Positions 35,223 to 46,217 of a stretch of 64,000 nt of DNA are shown here, piece by piece. The notes below the pieces were generated by a model. That model did no database searches. It was given only the letters and a program-made list of their open reading frames with translations, and was not told where the DNA came from. The number at the start of each line of letters is the position of its first letter. The stretch's first letter is position 1. The position numbers were made by a program, and so were the translations under genes. Origin of the DNA: Thozetella sp. PMI_491 (lineage: Eukaryota > Ascomycota > Sordariomycetes > Chaetosphaeriales > Chaetosphaeriaceae); assembly GCA_021432635.1 (NCBI GenBank), contig MU270035.1:372001-436000 (forward strand), written 5' to 3'.

Positions 35223-37037
35223 GGCAGATATAGGGAGTGTCTGTGTGGTATCTAGAGGTTAATGGGGTATACACTGGAGCACACGGCGAAACTAGAAGCA
35301 AACCTTGGTGATATGATGCTTCGATATCGGGCAGATCCTCCTCTTGCTAGCGCGCTTATGGGGATGGCACAAGCGCAACCGTCTCTGTCGGGAGAAACGT
35401 TGTGCTATGGTGCACTGTTGCTTTTGCTTCTGCCTGGGTAGGGGCAGAGGCGGGTGTGGTCGAGTCAGCGGGACAAGCGACGACGAGGGGTTTTGGGATG
35501 ATCGAGTGCTCGCGCTTCTTTGGGAAGCACCAAGCGACTGGAGTGAAACAACTCGGATTATATTGACTATGCTATGGAAACAGTACTCGAGGTTGACCTG
35601 GACTCTTGAAAGAAAAACCGAGAACGGAGAAGACGGGGGGTCCAACTGCTGGCCTCGGGGGCGTGCGTTGGTGGGGGATTAGAAAGAGCCTGTGGTCAAG
35701 TGACCCAGGATCAGGCGCTTTCGAGAGGAAGGGCGAAGCAAATGGGGCGCTTCACGGGGCTTTGTCGTGCAAAAGGATTGCGAGAGCAGAGATGACGAGA
35801 AAGAGAATCAATCCAGATTTGAAAGAAAGCAGGCCTATGTTCTGCTAGGGTAGGATGGGGGTTATTTAAAGGAGAAACGTACTGAGAAAAGGGGGGGATG
35901 AGGGCGGATGCTCGAAATGACGAGGGGCTGCCGCAATTTCGTTGGGAAAGGGCAAACCGGCGGGCAGACCTGGGGCCTGTTTGGCGCCGGACCTGCATTC
36001 GATAAAGTACCCAAAGTGTTGGCGTCACCGCTCCCCCGAGATGGTCGGGTTCATACAGAAAAGGACATGGCCAGGCCGCCAGAGCAGCAGGATATTCTGG
36101 ATGAATGGGTGATTCCATGTCTTGGGCTCTCACTCTGATCGGGTTCAGGGTCTCGCTTCCGTGCCAGCCGCCTGGGGGTAGGCTGTAGCGGTTGGAGCAT
36201 TAGGCTCCAAGCGCACCAGAGACACCAGAGAGCTCCAGCCGACCCCGCCAAAACGGGCCGGCGGGAGCATCTCATAGGGCATCCGTTGGGCAGTCACACA
36301 GTCTGACCTTCCCCAGAGAGTCATGCGTCCCAGCAGGGCCTACATGAAACGGCCTAGAGCGGCTGCTTCCTGCGCACACCTGCCAATGAAGCGGTGACAC
36401 GCGGGGGGTTCCGGGGTCTAGGCCGCCCGTTTCCTCGAGCATCTCTGGACAACGGGAAGTCGCTAGATGCTGCGGCAAATTCGACAGCATGCCTACCGCG
36501 ACTGCCGTTTCGTCTCTGCGCACGAGGTGTGAATTTTTTGGTGTCGAAAGCCGCCTCTGCGGTCCAACCGCCGCCTGGCTTTTTCGGTTTCTTCTTGATG
36601 GAGGGGTTGTCTCGTCCGGCCGTTTTTTTTCCTGTCCTCTCGTGGATGCCGGCGACTGCTCTAGCGGGGTCCAGAACTGATGGTGGGCTGTCGGAAAGCC
36701 TGCAGCTGCCCCGCGAGCAGGGATGCAAGCATCATCGGATCTAATACCACGGAATACTGGGCCCCATCTACCTAGCCGTGCTAGCCTAGTTCAAGCCACA
36801 TGTCCAAACGCCACAGATGACGTTGACGGTCTCATGCCGGGCGCTGAGTTCGCTCGACGACGATAACGAGGTGAAAGGCTCAGCGACCGTCCTGCCACCC
36901 TACTAGAAACAAGGCTGTCCGTTATTTTTGGCTGCGTTGTCTGCCCAGATTACTCTTCGTCCTTTCCCTCTCCAAATTATTGTCCAAAGAAGCGTCTCCA
37001 TAATAGTACCTACATAGACCGTATCCGTCGTGACGCG
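35223..37037. other. 1.8-kb intergenic region between divergent genes
   Basis: No recognisable coding sequence. Frames of 60-140 codons run on both strands and overlap each other. It contains T8-type tracts near 36626 and should hold the promoters of the Gln-rich gene and the J-domain gene. Confidence 0.5.
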
Positions 37038-38096
37038 ATGAATGCCGGCCCGCCCCCGAACTACTGTAAGTCGTGCGATCCGACGGATGTTACCCGATGG
37101 GCAACAGATTCGACCACCAGGCTAACCTGACACCTTAAGATGCAATTCTAGGGCTATCTGAGACGGCCTCGACCTCCCAGATAAGAGATGCCTACAAACG
37201 GTAAGCGGTGCCGCATTGCCTATCGCATCGTCTGCCCCTCTTCCGATGCTATCGGCTGCACCGGCGCTGACATGCCTACTACCCCAGCGCCGCCCTGAAA
37301 ACACACCCGGATCGGGTCCCTGCCGGCTCGCCCGACCGTGCCGAGCGTACCCGGAAGTTCCAGCTCGTTAACGACGCCTACTACACCCTCTCAGATGCCT
37401 CTCGCCGACGTGATTACGATGCCCAGCGCAAGTTGTACGGCCAATCCTCGACAGGCAACTCCATGCCGGGCGGGGCGGACTTTGGTGATGACGATGATGA
37501 TGATGCCTTCAGCGAGGCAAACGTCCCTGGCGGAATGGGCGGTGCCCAGGGCGGGCCGAATGCCTTCTCCTGGGCGTGGAACTTTTTCACCGGCCAGGGC
37601 GCAGACTCACGGCAGCGGGCGGAGGCAGAGGAGGCGCAGTTCGGCGATGCCTTCGACGAAATGATGCGGGAAGAAGGAGTAGATGGGCTGGATCCTCAGC
37701 GGACAAGGTCTTTCTGGTCGACGCTTGGCGGCGCGAGCGGAGGCGTCCTGGGTTACATCATCGGGAATGTCCCGGGTGCCGTAGCGGGCGCAGTGGCTGG
37801 AAACCGAATAGGGGCTGTCCGTGACGCCCGAGGAAAGAGTGTATACTCTGTCTTTCAGGTGAGTTGTGCTCTTCAAGTTGGAGTCAAGAGCAGCGACAGG
37901 CACGCGCACGTGAGATTCGCTACCCCGGCGCGGATGCAGTGCCAGGCGGATCACGTCGCCAGACCGCCCACTTGTATTTTCTTTCTTGGTTGCTTGAAGA
38001 GTTGCTAACAGCCCACAGGAGCTTCCCCAGGATGATAGAGCCAAGTTGCTCAGTCAGCTTGCCGCGAAGGTGCTCAGCCATGCTGTTGGGGCCTAA
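37038..38096 (+). CDS. J-domain protein with glycine-zipper region
   Basis: J-proteins stimulate Hsp70 ATPase activity. I infer four exons: 37038-37065, 37140-37200, 37288-37858 and 38019-38096. All introns are GT-AG, and the first has the branch GCTAAC. The joined frame gives 245 residues. The J domain is at the very N-terminus (NYYAILGLSETASTSQIRDA), with the catalytic HPD at residues 36-38 and NDAYYTLSDASRRRDYD closing it. A Gly/Asp-rich linker follows, then FSWAWNFF, then a Gly-rich zipper-like stretch (GGVLGYIIGNVPGAVAGAVAG) that may associate with membranes or self-assemble. There is no signal peptide or zinc-finger domain, so it is a class C J-protein, similar in layout to fungal proteins of the S. 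pombe Mug185 kind. It converges with the ER J-protein gene. Confidence 0.85.
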
Positions 38097-38428
38097 GATG
38101 AATGGTCTTGGTTTTCTAGTATAGGCTTCTGCGGCGAGACTCACGAGCACTCTGCTGTTGCTGTTGCTATATTCGGCGTCCTAGTATACAGACTTGGTCC
38201 GGCGCACCTTACACATAAATTGCAACATGTTCTGAGTGGATCACAAGGTGGCTTGATCACCCATGAGTCTGCGATATCTATCCGATTCAGCCACGTCCTC
38301 CTTGGCTTGCATTTTTCTATCCTTCCAGCGCCAAAGCACTCCTTTAATTGTACTACTGAGACATTCCTTTGTTATAATGCTTGGGATCCGACGCCTCTGG
38401 GAAGCGCCGCTCGGTATGCCCGCAACAT
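38097..38428. other. convergent intergenic region between two J-protein genes
   Basis: 330 bases holding the two 3' ends. No gene was seen. Confidence 0.5.
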
Positions 38429-39897
38429 TTACCGCTTCTTGTTCTTCCTCTTGCTTGCCTTGCCTTGCTTCTGGCTGCTCCCGCTGGACTTGGCCTTGCC
38501 AAGATCGTCCACGGACTTCTCTAGCAGTTCAAAGTCCTCAGCGGAGTCAGTGCTAGGGGTGCGCTTGCCTGGCTCAGAATCGTCATCGTCAATGATTTCT
38601 CCCTGGGCATCCTCATCAAGGTCATCCTCCTCCGTTTCCTTCTTGGACAGGAAGCGACCAATAGAGAGCTGGTAGAGGAGGATTGGAAGCTTCACGACAG
38701 CAGTATCCTTGAGCGTGGGCTTGGGGAGCTCTTCAGGCTAGTGGGAAGGTTAGTGAGGTGTGGCTCGAGCGTATTGAACGAGTACTTACGTCGAGCAGGT
38801 ACTCCGCAGGGTTGCCATCTTCGTCCGGCTGCTCGAGGTAAACGTCACCAAGAGAGTCGACAACGAGAACCTTGCCGTTTTCAGCCACGACACGCTTCTT
38901 GCTCCCTGTCGGGCCCTGGCCTTGTGGCGCAGGCTGGGGGGTGGCCGAGCCCGAGGGAGGCCCCGAGGCCTGACCCTTCCTGGCGCGACGCCCACTACCC
39001 AGAGCTTCTTTCGCAGCTTCCTTCTTAGCATCGCGCTCCTGCATCCTGCGCATCTTGCGGTTCATAGCGATCGGGCGGCCGTCCTCGTCCTGATACTCTT
39101 GCGGAGGCGGCGGTGGCGGCGGCGGCGCAGCGGCCGGGGTTACCTGGGAGTCCAGGCCAGGGACACTGAAGTTCTCGCCCCAAGCAGCATGGCGTGCAAA
39201 CTTGATGTAGCGCTCGACGAACTCTCTCTGGCGCTTCCAGCTCAGAACGAGGATGAGGTAGTGCGCCGCACCTCCACCGAACAGGAAGACGCCGAAGAGC
39301 ACGGTGCCAAGGCCAGGGCGGTAACGGCTATAGTAGTACTCGGTGCCCTTCCAGGTAGGGAATCCATTGCGGAGGAAGTAGTCGTAACGGTCACGGCCGG
39401 GCCCGCGCAGGACATTCGTCACGATGGACAGACGAGCCTGACGCTCCCCGGCCCGCTTGACGGCGGTCTTGATCTCGGAGGCCGACGGGGGCTTGACGAC
39501 ATGGGTGCTCGGCTTCGCGCCCTTATTCTGCTTCTCTTTGGACTTTTCCTTCTGCGCCTTCGTGCGCTCGGCCGAAAGCTGCTGCTTGACCTTGTCGGGG
39601 TGCAGGGCGCGAGTGCGTTTCTTGTACGCCTTGTTGATGTCCTCGAGACTAGCGGACGGGGGCACGCCGAGGAACTCGTAGAACGTAATGTCAGGGCCCT
39701 CGTGGGCGATCAGTTCATCGCGAACCCGAAAGATTTCACGATCTGGCAAGAGCAAGAGAGAGGCGTCAGTGGGCTGGATGGAAAAGAATCTGGCGCACCC
39801 AGGGGGGATCGAGTGTTGGCCTACCTTCCTTTGTCCACGCCGCGGTCAAAGGCGTCAAGAGGGCGAGCAGCCCAAGCGAAAGCGAGGAAATCCTCAT
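38429..39897 (-). CDS. ER membrane J-domain protein (Erj5-like)
   Basis: It likely recruits the luminal Hsp70 at the ER membrane. I infer three exons: 39897-39825, 39742-38790 and 38737-38429, with introns of 82 and 52 nt. The joined frame gives 444 residues. Exon 1 supplies a signal peptide (MRISSLSLGLLALLTPLTAA). The J domain follows directly (FYEFLGVPPSASLEDINKAY) with HPD at residues 72-74, then a Lys-rich charged insert before RDRYDYFLRNGFPTWKGTEY. A membrane helix covers about residues 170-193 (LFGVFLFGGGAAHYLILVLS). The cytosolic part has a polyproline run (P8), a basic segment (MNRKMRRMQERDAKKE) and an acidic, then Lys-rich, C-terminus. This order matches yeast Erj5-type proteins. The cytosolic tail is longer than the family minimum. 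Confidence 0.88.
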
Positions 39898-42800
39898 GGT
39901 TGCATTATCTGATTAAATGGAAATGGTCAAGGCGCATACCGAAGTTTGGGGGAAGAAAAGAAAGAAAGGTTTTGTGGCGAGTGGCAGGATGTCCTGTCGC
40001 AGGGTACCTTTTGGGCCACCTTAGCCAAAGGAAAAAAAGGTCAGGTCCCTTGTTTCGTGAAGGGGGTCTAGCCTGCACTTCGGCTACCCCCCTGCGCTTC
40101 AATTCTTTTAGTGGATAACGATAAGGCCAACTGTCCCAAAACAATGCAAAGTGCCTCTGGGGTCGCATCTGCGCGCAATCAATCTACCTATCATGGCAAA
40201 GCCACTTCAACTTTAACAAAACCAATCAATCTTCACTTTCAGTACCATATGTTTTTCTTCTTCGGTTTTTGGTACCTTGTGCCCCTCCCATGCTGCGTGG
40301 GGCTTGCTTCCTTTTGGCCCTTTCTTAGGTTACCCCGGGGCCCCATTTTTTGGTTCAGAGTCTGGTGTGCAACACAAGTGCTCGGGTAAGGTAATCATTG
40401 TTTACTCCTCCCCTTAAGTGCGGGACCGTGGCCAGGGGCAGGTCTACGACGCCAGTAGCCATGATCTTGTTGATGACTAGGGCCTTTCAACACCCTTTCC
40501 TTGCAATTTACGTAGACATGCTTCCGGAGCAAGTTCCAATTTCCCTACAGCCTACTAGGGGTCTATGGAATGAAAAGTAATCCTAACCTAACCCACCTTC
40601 CCGATATTCCCTATATGGAGTGTGCTGGCTTGATCCAGTCCCGGAGTCTGTTAGGAAAGTCTCAACGACAAGATCTCAAACAAGCCCTTGGTTGCAAGGC
40701 TGCGGTTCTTAGTTGAGCCGAGTCAGATATATATACCATCTCTTCGTCTGGGAAGTGGTCCCCCAGCATCCACTTGAGCACAGATAGGAATGGGGTGGTC
40801 TGCCCACTACTCATTCTCTATAACTGAACCTTTTGTGGCCGTCTAATATATTGGGCTCTCCTCATCCGAAAGTCTCCCGAAGTCGATGCCTATAGAGTGC
40901 AAGTCTTCTAGCTTATATCTCAGGGTGAGACTGAGATTGTGTGTGATCTATAGAGTTGCCCGGCTGCTCTGCCGTCTATTCATCGGTGGCTGAGACAGCG
41001 TTGCAGGGTGTGGGCAACACGGAGTCTCGACAGATGTCCTGTTAAAGAGAGCTGAGTTCACGTGAGACACTGTACACCCATGAATTTACCGAGCATACGG
41101 CGAGCTATCACCATCCTGGAGTCAAGCCATCAGCCTGCTCGAATATCCTGTGTGGACCATCCAAGCCACTGGGTTGTCTTCGAGCACCATGATGTATAGC
41201 TAAAGCGACGCGTTCCATCTGGCACGAGAATCTGATAGTCGAAACCTTAGACCTTGGAAACGCCTAAAAAGGTGCCTTTGGTACTATGCCTATAACTGCC
41301 GGTCTGGTCTGGCCTGGCCTGGCCCAGTGCGCTACTGCTAGCGGCGACTGAAATAATCCCTGTCATACATTGTCATGCTCGAGAAGTATAAAAGAAGAGA
41401 GTGAACATGGCACTTGGAAGGGCATCGAGACAAAGTTCTTCGAAAGGGAGCTTCTTCAAACCTGAGCTGTCTGCTGGTTGCTCATAGAGATGCTCTCGGA
41501 TTATATTACGCCGTACAATTGGCCATTCTCACCTCAGGCATCTGCAGGCAACCGGTCAGAAGTCGGCCAACCAGGGAGGCCATGCTGCATAGCCGACGCC
41601 CAGGAAGGGAAACACCGTCATAGACCGGGAATAATGGGCAATTGGTTCAAACCAGATGCTCTGTGCAGCGCAAGGTCTGCACAGCAGATGTCCATAATGG
41701 GAAAGGCTCTGGGTAAGCAAGCCAGCTCGCGGATCGAAGGAGGCCATGCCGAGCCTCCCTATCTTGCAACCCTACCTATAGCGAAGGGAGGTAAGATTGA
41801 CCAAGATGCGAACCTGCCAGTAGCATGCTGCCGGTTGGAGGAAGAAAGAGGGCTCTGGGCGAAATACAGCCACGTTGCAGCATCGAGCATTCTTTTGGGC
41901 ATCTACCAAGCTGGCCACGGCAGAACAGCACGGTAGAGGGGTTGGGAGGGGGAATGGATATACCCTGTTGAATAGACGGGGTTGCTCGTAATCCGAGGCG
42001 AACAACAGGGCCCAAAATCTGGTGAGCTGGACCAGGAGGAAGAGGAGCTCCTGCGTAGATGCGGTGAGCGGCGCCATTTTTTTTTGGCCTTGCGTCTTTG
42101 TTTCTGCAAAGAGCTCGCTTCCCCAGTGTCCCAACTCCAAAGAGGAAGGGATTACTGGGCAGGCTTGCAGCAGTAGCTGCCCGTGCCCCACCGACAACTC
42201 AGCGGTCAGGCCGGCCGAAGGCGGCGAACTTGGCTTGGTTGGGTTCAAAAAGCCGGAGCTCGCCCGCATTTCCCCTCTAGCTTCCCCTCGGGCTGCGTTT
42301 TTTCTCCCTCTCTTCTCTTCCAATCTCCCTCTTCACCCGTCACCGCCCTCGTGAAGGCCTCGATGGTTCAGTCGAGGCTGCTGGACGGTGCCTGGGTGGT
42401 GTAGAGGCCGTCTTGTCGGATACGAGACGGGACGATCGACGCTGACCCCATTCCGATAGGTCCCACGAAACCACAATCCTCGGCGGCCAGAAGCTTGGAT
42501 TGACAGGCAGGGGCTTCCGGAGGCCCACTCGGCACCTGGGGTTAGTGCAAATCATCTGGGAATCTCATCATCTGCCCCTGAACCCGGAAAGATTACACTT
42601 TTTTTTCAATCCCTCGAGATTCGTCGTGAACTCTCTTTTTTTCCGCCTCTCTACCATCTCCCGCAAGCAGGTAAGATGATCTCCCTACATTTCAATTGTG
42701 TCGCCTCCGAGGAGGTAAAAAAAAAAAAAACTTCCATCTCGCGTTCCACGCAATATCTGGGACTCCCGTCGCCTCCTTGCTAAGCCTAAACTTCTCTGCT

Positions 42801-43106
42801 GGTGGAGCAGAACTGCTTTTGATTCGCCATTCCAAGATCTAATCTTCGCATTTTTAACAGATCGCACATCCACCCCTTTCTTCAGCCCCTTCAACCTACG
42901 CAAGCGACACGACAACATCCCAGCGAGGAAACTGCTTTCCCTTCTCGACGCAAGCATCTTATCAAGTACTCTAAGAAATATCCCAAAGCTTTTCTCTCAA
43001 CTAGCAAGAAAGCACCCCCAGACTCTCCGCCCTCGTCCCTTTTCCTGCGATCATCCGCATCAGCCTTGTTTTTGCCCCCCTCGCGCACAACCCATTCGCA
43101 ATCAAG
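39898..43106. other. 3.2-kb intergenic region and long leader of the PRA1 gene
   Basis: No gene recognised. 40,100-41,400 is AT-richer. A run of 5-base CTGGT/CTGGC repeats lies near 41302-41326. From about 42,300 the sequence becomes pyrimidine-rich with several T and A tracts, as in a transcribed leader. Small upstream ATGs occur, for example near 42363. Confidence 0.5.
42671..42860 (+). other. possible intron in the PRA1 5' leader
   Basis: GCAAGCAG followed by GTAAGA at 42671 is a good donor, and TTTTTAACAG ending at 42860 is a good acceptor. The 190-base intron would lie wholly in the leader and include an A14-type tract. This was predicted from signals only. Confidence 0.35.
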
Positions 43107-43637
43107 ATGGCCCGCATACAGATCCCCATCGACGTCTTGACGTCGCGCCTGAACCTTGGGGACCGCTTCGCGAGCATCCGGTCCGGCACCGTCGCCAACC
43201 GGTTCTCCAACCTGCGGCCCGTCTCTGAGTTCTTCGACTTTAAGCGGCTCTCGAAGCCTGCCAACTTTGCCGATGCGCAGTCGCGTGTCAACTACAACCT
43301 GGGATATTTCTCGAGCAACTATGCGGTCGTATTTGTCATGCTCTGCATCTACGCCCTGCTCAGCAACCCGTGGCTACTCTTCGATATCATCTTTGTCGCT
43401 GTGGGTATGTTCCTGATCGGCAAGCTGGAGGGCCGTGACCTCGAGCTCGGCCAGCAGCGGTTTACTACCTCGCAGCTGTACACGGCTCTTTACGTCATTG
43501 CTATCCCGATAGCACTCATTTCTTCGCCATTCACCACCATCCTGTGGCTGATTGGCGCAAGCGGCGTGGTCATCCTCGGCCACGCTGCGTTCATGGACAA
43601 GCCCATCGATGAGGCTTTTTCCGGGGAGGCGGTCTAG
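43107..43637 (+). CDS. PRA1-family protein (prenylated Rab acceptor, Yip3-like)
   Basis: PRA1/Yip3 proteins sit in Golgi and ER membranes and bind prenylated Rab GTPases. Single exon, 176 residues, the usual size. The family layout is clear: a soluble N-terminus with RPVSEFFDFKRLSKPANFAD and RVNYNLGYFSSNY, a first hydrophobic hairpin at about 71-105, a short charged loop (GKLEGRDLELGQQRF), and a second hairpin at about 124-162, ending FMDKPIDEAFSGEAV. The ATG is preceded by ATCAAG, a good context, and by a long pyrimidine-rich leader that may hold an intron. Its last 25 bases overlap, in the -1 frame, the upstream end of the next open frame. Confidence 0.93.
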   Translation: MARIQIPIDVLTSRLNLGDRFASIRSGTVANRFSNLRPVSEFFDFKRLSKPANFADAQSRVNYNLGYFSSNYAVVFVMLCIYALLSNPWLLFDIIFVAVGMFLIGKLEGRDLELGQQRFTTSQLYTALYVIAIPIALISSPFTTILWLIGASGVVILGHAAFMDKPIDEAFSGEAV

Positions 43638-43738
43638 GTGGTCGGCCGCGAGCTCCCAAATTTGCGCCCCAAAAGGGAAGACCATCGAGGCGCGATCGGA
43701 GGAAATATCCTGCGCAAAACTGGGAGGAAGGTCGCGCC

Positions 43739-45076
43739 GTGTGGGGGGAGAGAGGAAGAGTTGTGGAGGAGCTAGGGAGCGATGACGACGATACTGATAC
43801 ACAAGGCGCTGGTTTGGCGTTGGGACACAGGTTTGCTAGTGATCCACTCCGGTTTACAGGGACGGACTTGGGGGACAGGGACGGCAGTTTTCGAACCCGG
43901 CGAAGGCACGGGTACCCGGACGAGGAAGAGGAGAGCTCAGATGAGGATTCAGAAGAGGACTCGGATGATGACGAAGAAGTGAGACGGCTTGTCATGAGCC
44001 CGGAGGAAGAAGCATTGGTTGAGAAGGCCATGGCGAAGATACGACGTGCTCAAGGGAAGGGCAAGAAGGATGTCAAGCTCACGACGGAAGAATATGCGGT
44101 GCTTATGCGGAGAAAGGAACTCAAAGACGCTGAGTCGAGGCGGAGAAACGAAATAAGGGCGCCAATTGAGGACGTGCTCCCGCAACACCCCTCGCCAGAG
44201 CAGCTGCGTGACAGCCAGATCGCAAGGGAGCCTGAACCCAACTACCCGCCAATGGGCTACTTTCCACCCCCAGCCACCCGCACCCGGTCAGGAACGACGT
44301 CGACAATCTCGCGACCACGGTCCGGGACGGCGTCGACTGCGTCGCGACCACCGAGCAGGAGCACGAACAAGGAACGGCGCTCCTCGCCTTTCCGTTATTC
44401 TTATGTCAACCCTCCCCAGGCACATCGCCATGTCTCGGACACGGCCACTGGCCGGCCGCTGTCTCGCGGCCCTCTTCCCCCAGATCAAGCATGGGCTGGT
44501 ACTCCATACGGACCGCCACCCCCTACAGGCTCTCCTTCTCCTGGTCGTCGGCATTCTCAAGCACCCGTCGATCCGTTCCTGTACATGACAGGCAGCGCGC
44601 AAGCCGCCTACCATGGAGGCGGCGCGCCGATACCCGCTCCGGCTCCAGCACGACGCCATGTATCTGGACCGGCAGGTGAGGCTCACGCTTACATAACGAG
44701 CATGTCTGGCCAGCCAAGAGCCAGTCCTCGACCTCGCAGCCGGCGAGTAAGCAGCGAGGAGTCGGCAGAGCACACGACCGAAGAGGACGAAGACGGCGGT
44801 AGGTCCGAGAGCACGAGCGATGAGCTGGACCAAGGAGCTAGGGTCGATAGCTCAGGGAGCAACCGTGGGCGCTCACGGGACGATGTTGTCGTCGTCGAGG
44901 AGTCTCCCGACCCTGGGCCGGAGCCAGAGCGTGAAACGAGACGGACCCGGACGCAATCTTCTCGACCGTCCCGCAAAAAGTCGGCCCATTCCACGTCGCC
45001 CATCAAGAGAAAGCCCGTGAGTGGAGCCGGTGGCGGCGGAGGCGGAAGCGGAGGCGGAAGAAGGCGCAAGAAATAA
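43739..45076 (+). CDS. acidic then RS/Pro-rich hypothetical protein, 5' end unresolved
   Basis: No known family. From 43739 (a GTG codon) the frame gives 445 residues; the first ATG is only at 43994, residue 86. The part before that ATG still looks coding: GERGRVVEELGSDDDDTDT, then a run of Asp, Glu and Ser. The frame is open further up to 43613, inside the end of the PRA1 gene in the -1 frame, and that extension (for example GGRPRAPKFAPQKGRPSRR) also looks protein-like. So the true start is probably on an exon I could not place, or translation is unusual. A conserved-looking helical core (MSPEEEALVEKAMAKIRRAQ, LTTEEYAVLMRRKELKDAE) is followed by a long Ser/Pro/Arg-rich disordered tail ending in a Gly-rich stretch and GRRRKK. 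It may act in the nucleus, by inference from the basic tail. Confidence 0.65.
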   Translation: MWGERGRVVEELGSDDDDTDTQGAGLALGHRFASDPLRFTGTDLGDRDGSFRTRRRHGYPDEEEESSDEDSEEDSDDDEEVRRLVMSPEEEALVEKAMAKIRRAQGKGKKDVKLTTEEYAVLMRRKELKDAESRRRNEIRAPIEDVLPQHPSPEQLRDSQIAREPEPNYPPMGYFPPPATRTRSGTTSTISRPRSGTASTASRPPSRSTNKERRSSPFRYSYVNPPQAHRHVSDTATGRPLSRGPLPPDQAWAGTPYGPPPPTGSPSPGRRHSQAPVDPFLYMTGSAQAAYHGGGAPIPAPAPARRHVSGPAGEAHAYITSMSGQPRASPRPRSRRVSSEESAEHTTEEDEDGGRSESTSDELDQGARVDSSGSNRGRSRDDVVVVEESPDPGPEPERETRRTRTQSSRPSRKKSAHSTSPIKRKPVSGAGGGGGGSGGGRRRKK

Positions 45077-45379
45077 TTAGGTTTAGACATCGTCTGGTGG
45101 GATTGGTGCAACGCCGTGGGTTTGAGAGTCGCCGTGCCCGGAAGGTCAAAAAAATTCCCTTGTGTTCTTCTCTTCGTAAACCGATAGACTACTTTGATAC
45201 TTTGGTTTAATAGGGATCAACGTTTTCCTATACTCGCCTTTATTCTTCTGCGATAGTCTAGTGAAAACATGCCCTTGAGATCCGAGCCAGGAAACTAACA
45301 GAGCCGGCGGGAAGCCTGAATCATTCCCAAACGCCCCAAAGTATACGCACACGTTGGCAACCAGCTGCGTGATCACCCT
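45077..45379. other. convergent intergenic region
   Basis: About 300 AT-rich bases between two convergent genes, with no coding signal. It should hold both polyadenylation sites. Confidence 0.5.
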
Positions 45380-46217
45380 CTATAGAAACATCTTGGCAAC
45401 TCCCATGAGCCCATCGCTCCACCCGCCGCCGGCCCCGCCGCCGCCCCCGTCTCTCTCAACGCTCCGCCTCTCCCACTGCATCCCACCGTTCCGGCCGCGC
45501 TCGATCTCGACATGGCTGTGCCCGAAGCCACCGGAGGCCATCTTGACGGCCTCGCCGACCAGGCCTAGTCCGTCGCCGGTCGACGCCTTTGCGGCGATGC
45601 CTAGCATGCGCTCTAGGCCGGCAGGCATCCGCAGGCCGAAGCGTGCAAGCAGCGCGGTGAGGGCGCCGCCCGTCACCAGCGGCATGATAATGAGCATGAA
45701 GACCTTCACGGGATGCCGTTTGGCGTAGTAGACCAGGTCGCGCAGCAGTCGCTTCAGGTGTTTGTAGGCGCGCTGCATGAAGTTGGGCCGCGGGGAGCGC
45801 TTGTAGTACGAAGGGCTGCGGCCTAGAAGAGGGGTTAGCAATGGATAGAGGCACTTGACGGCGACGACATCCTAGGTGAAGCTTGGAAGAAACCAAGGAA
45901 GAGAGGGGGGGCTTACCGAGGCCGAAGAAGCTTCCCCGGCTGGCATTGCCGCCGGGCAGGCTGAAGAAAGATGCCCGGCTGCTGTTATGCTTGTGGTGGT
46001 GCCCGTCGCCCCCAAAGATAGAGGCAGCGCTGCTGTGTTTGTGGTGATGCTTGTCGCTACTTCCGCCCAAGCCGAAGAACTGCGCCGTGAGCGACGGGCG
46101 CTCGCGCTCGCGCGAGCGGGACCGCGACTTAGAGCGGTGCTTCCTGTGCTTCTTGTGGCCGTGGTGGTGCGACGTGCGGCCAGACACGATAGAAGCGGCG
46201 TCGTCGAGAAGACCCAT
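45380..46217 (-). CDS. His/RS-rich single-pass membrane protein, hypothetical
   Basis: I infer two exons: 46217-45917 and 45822-45380, joined across a 94-nt intron (donor GTAAGC, branch TGCTAAC, acceptor TTCTAG). The joined frame gives 247 residues. I do not recognise a family. The first 100 residues are low-complexity: a His/Lys run (HHHGHKKHRKHRSKSRSRSR), then repeats of His-rich blocks (KHHHKH, GHHHKH) alternating with Phe motifs (AQFFGLG, ASFFSLP, GSFFGLG). The second half is ordered: a basic helix (NFMQRAYKHLKRLLRDLVYY), one membrane helix at about 139-162 (FMLIIMPLVTGGALTALLAR), and a Gly-rich tail. An in-frame ATG at 46262 could add 15 residues; MGLLDDAASIVSG looks the better start. 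His clusters suggest metal or acid sensing, which is speculation. Confidence 0.75.

Noticed and set aside
43610-43640. Canonical -1 ribosomal frameshift site at the end of PRA1
   Set aside because: The only slippery-looking run is T TTT TCC, which does not allow good re-pairing of the A-site tRNA in the -1 frame. Splicing or another start is more likely.
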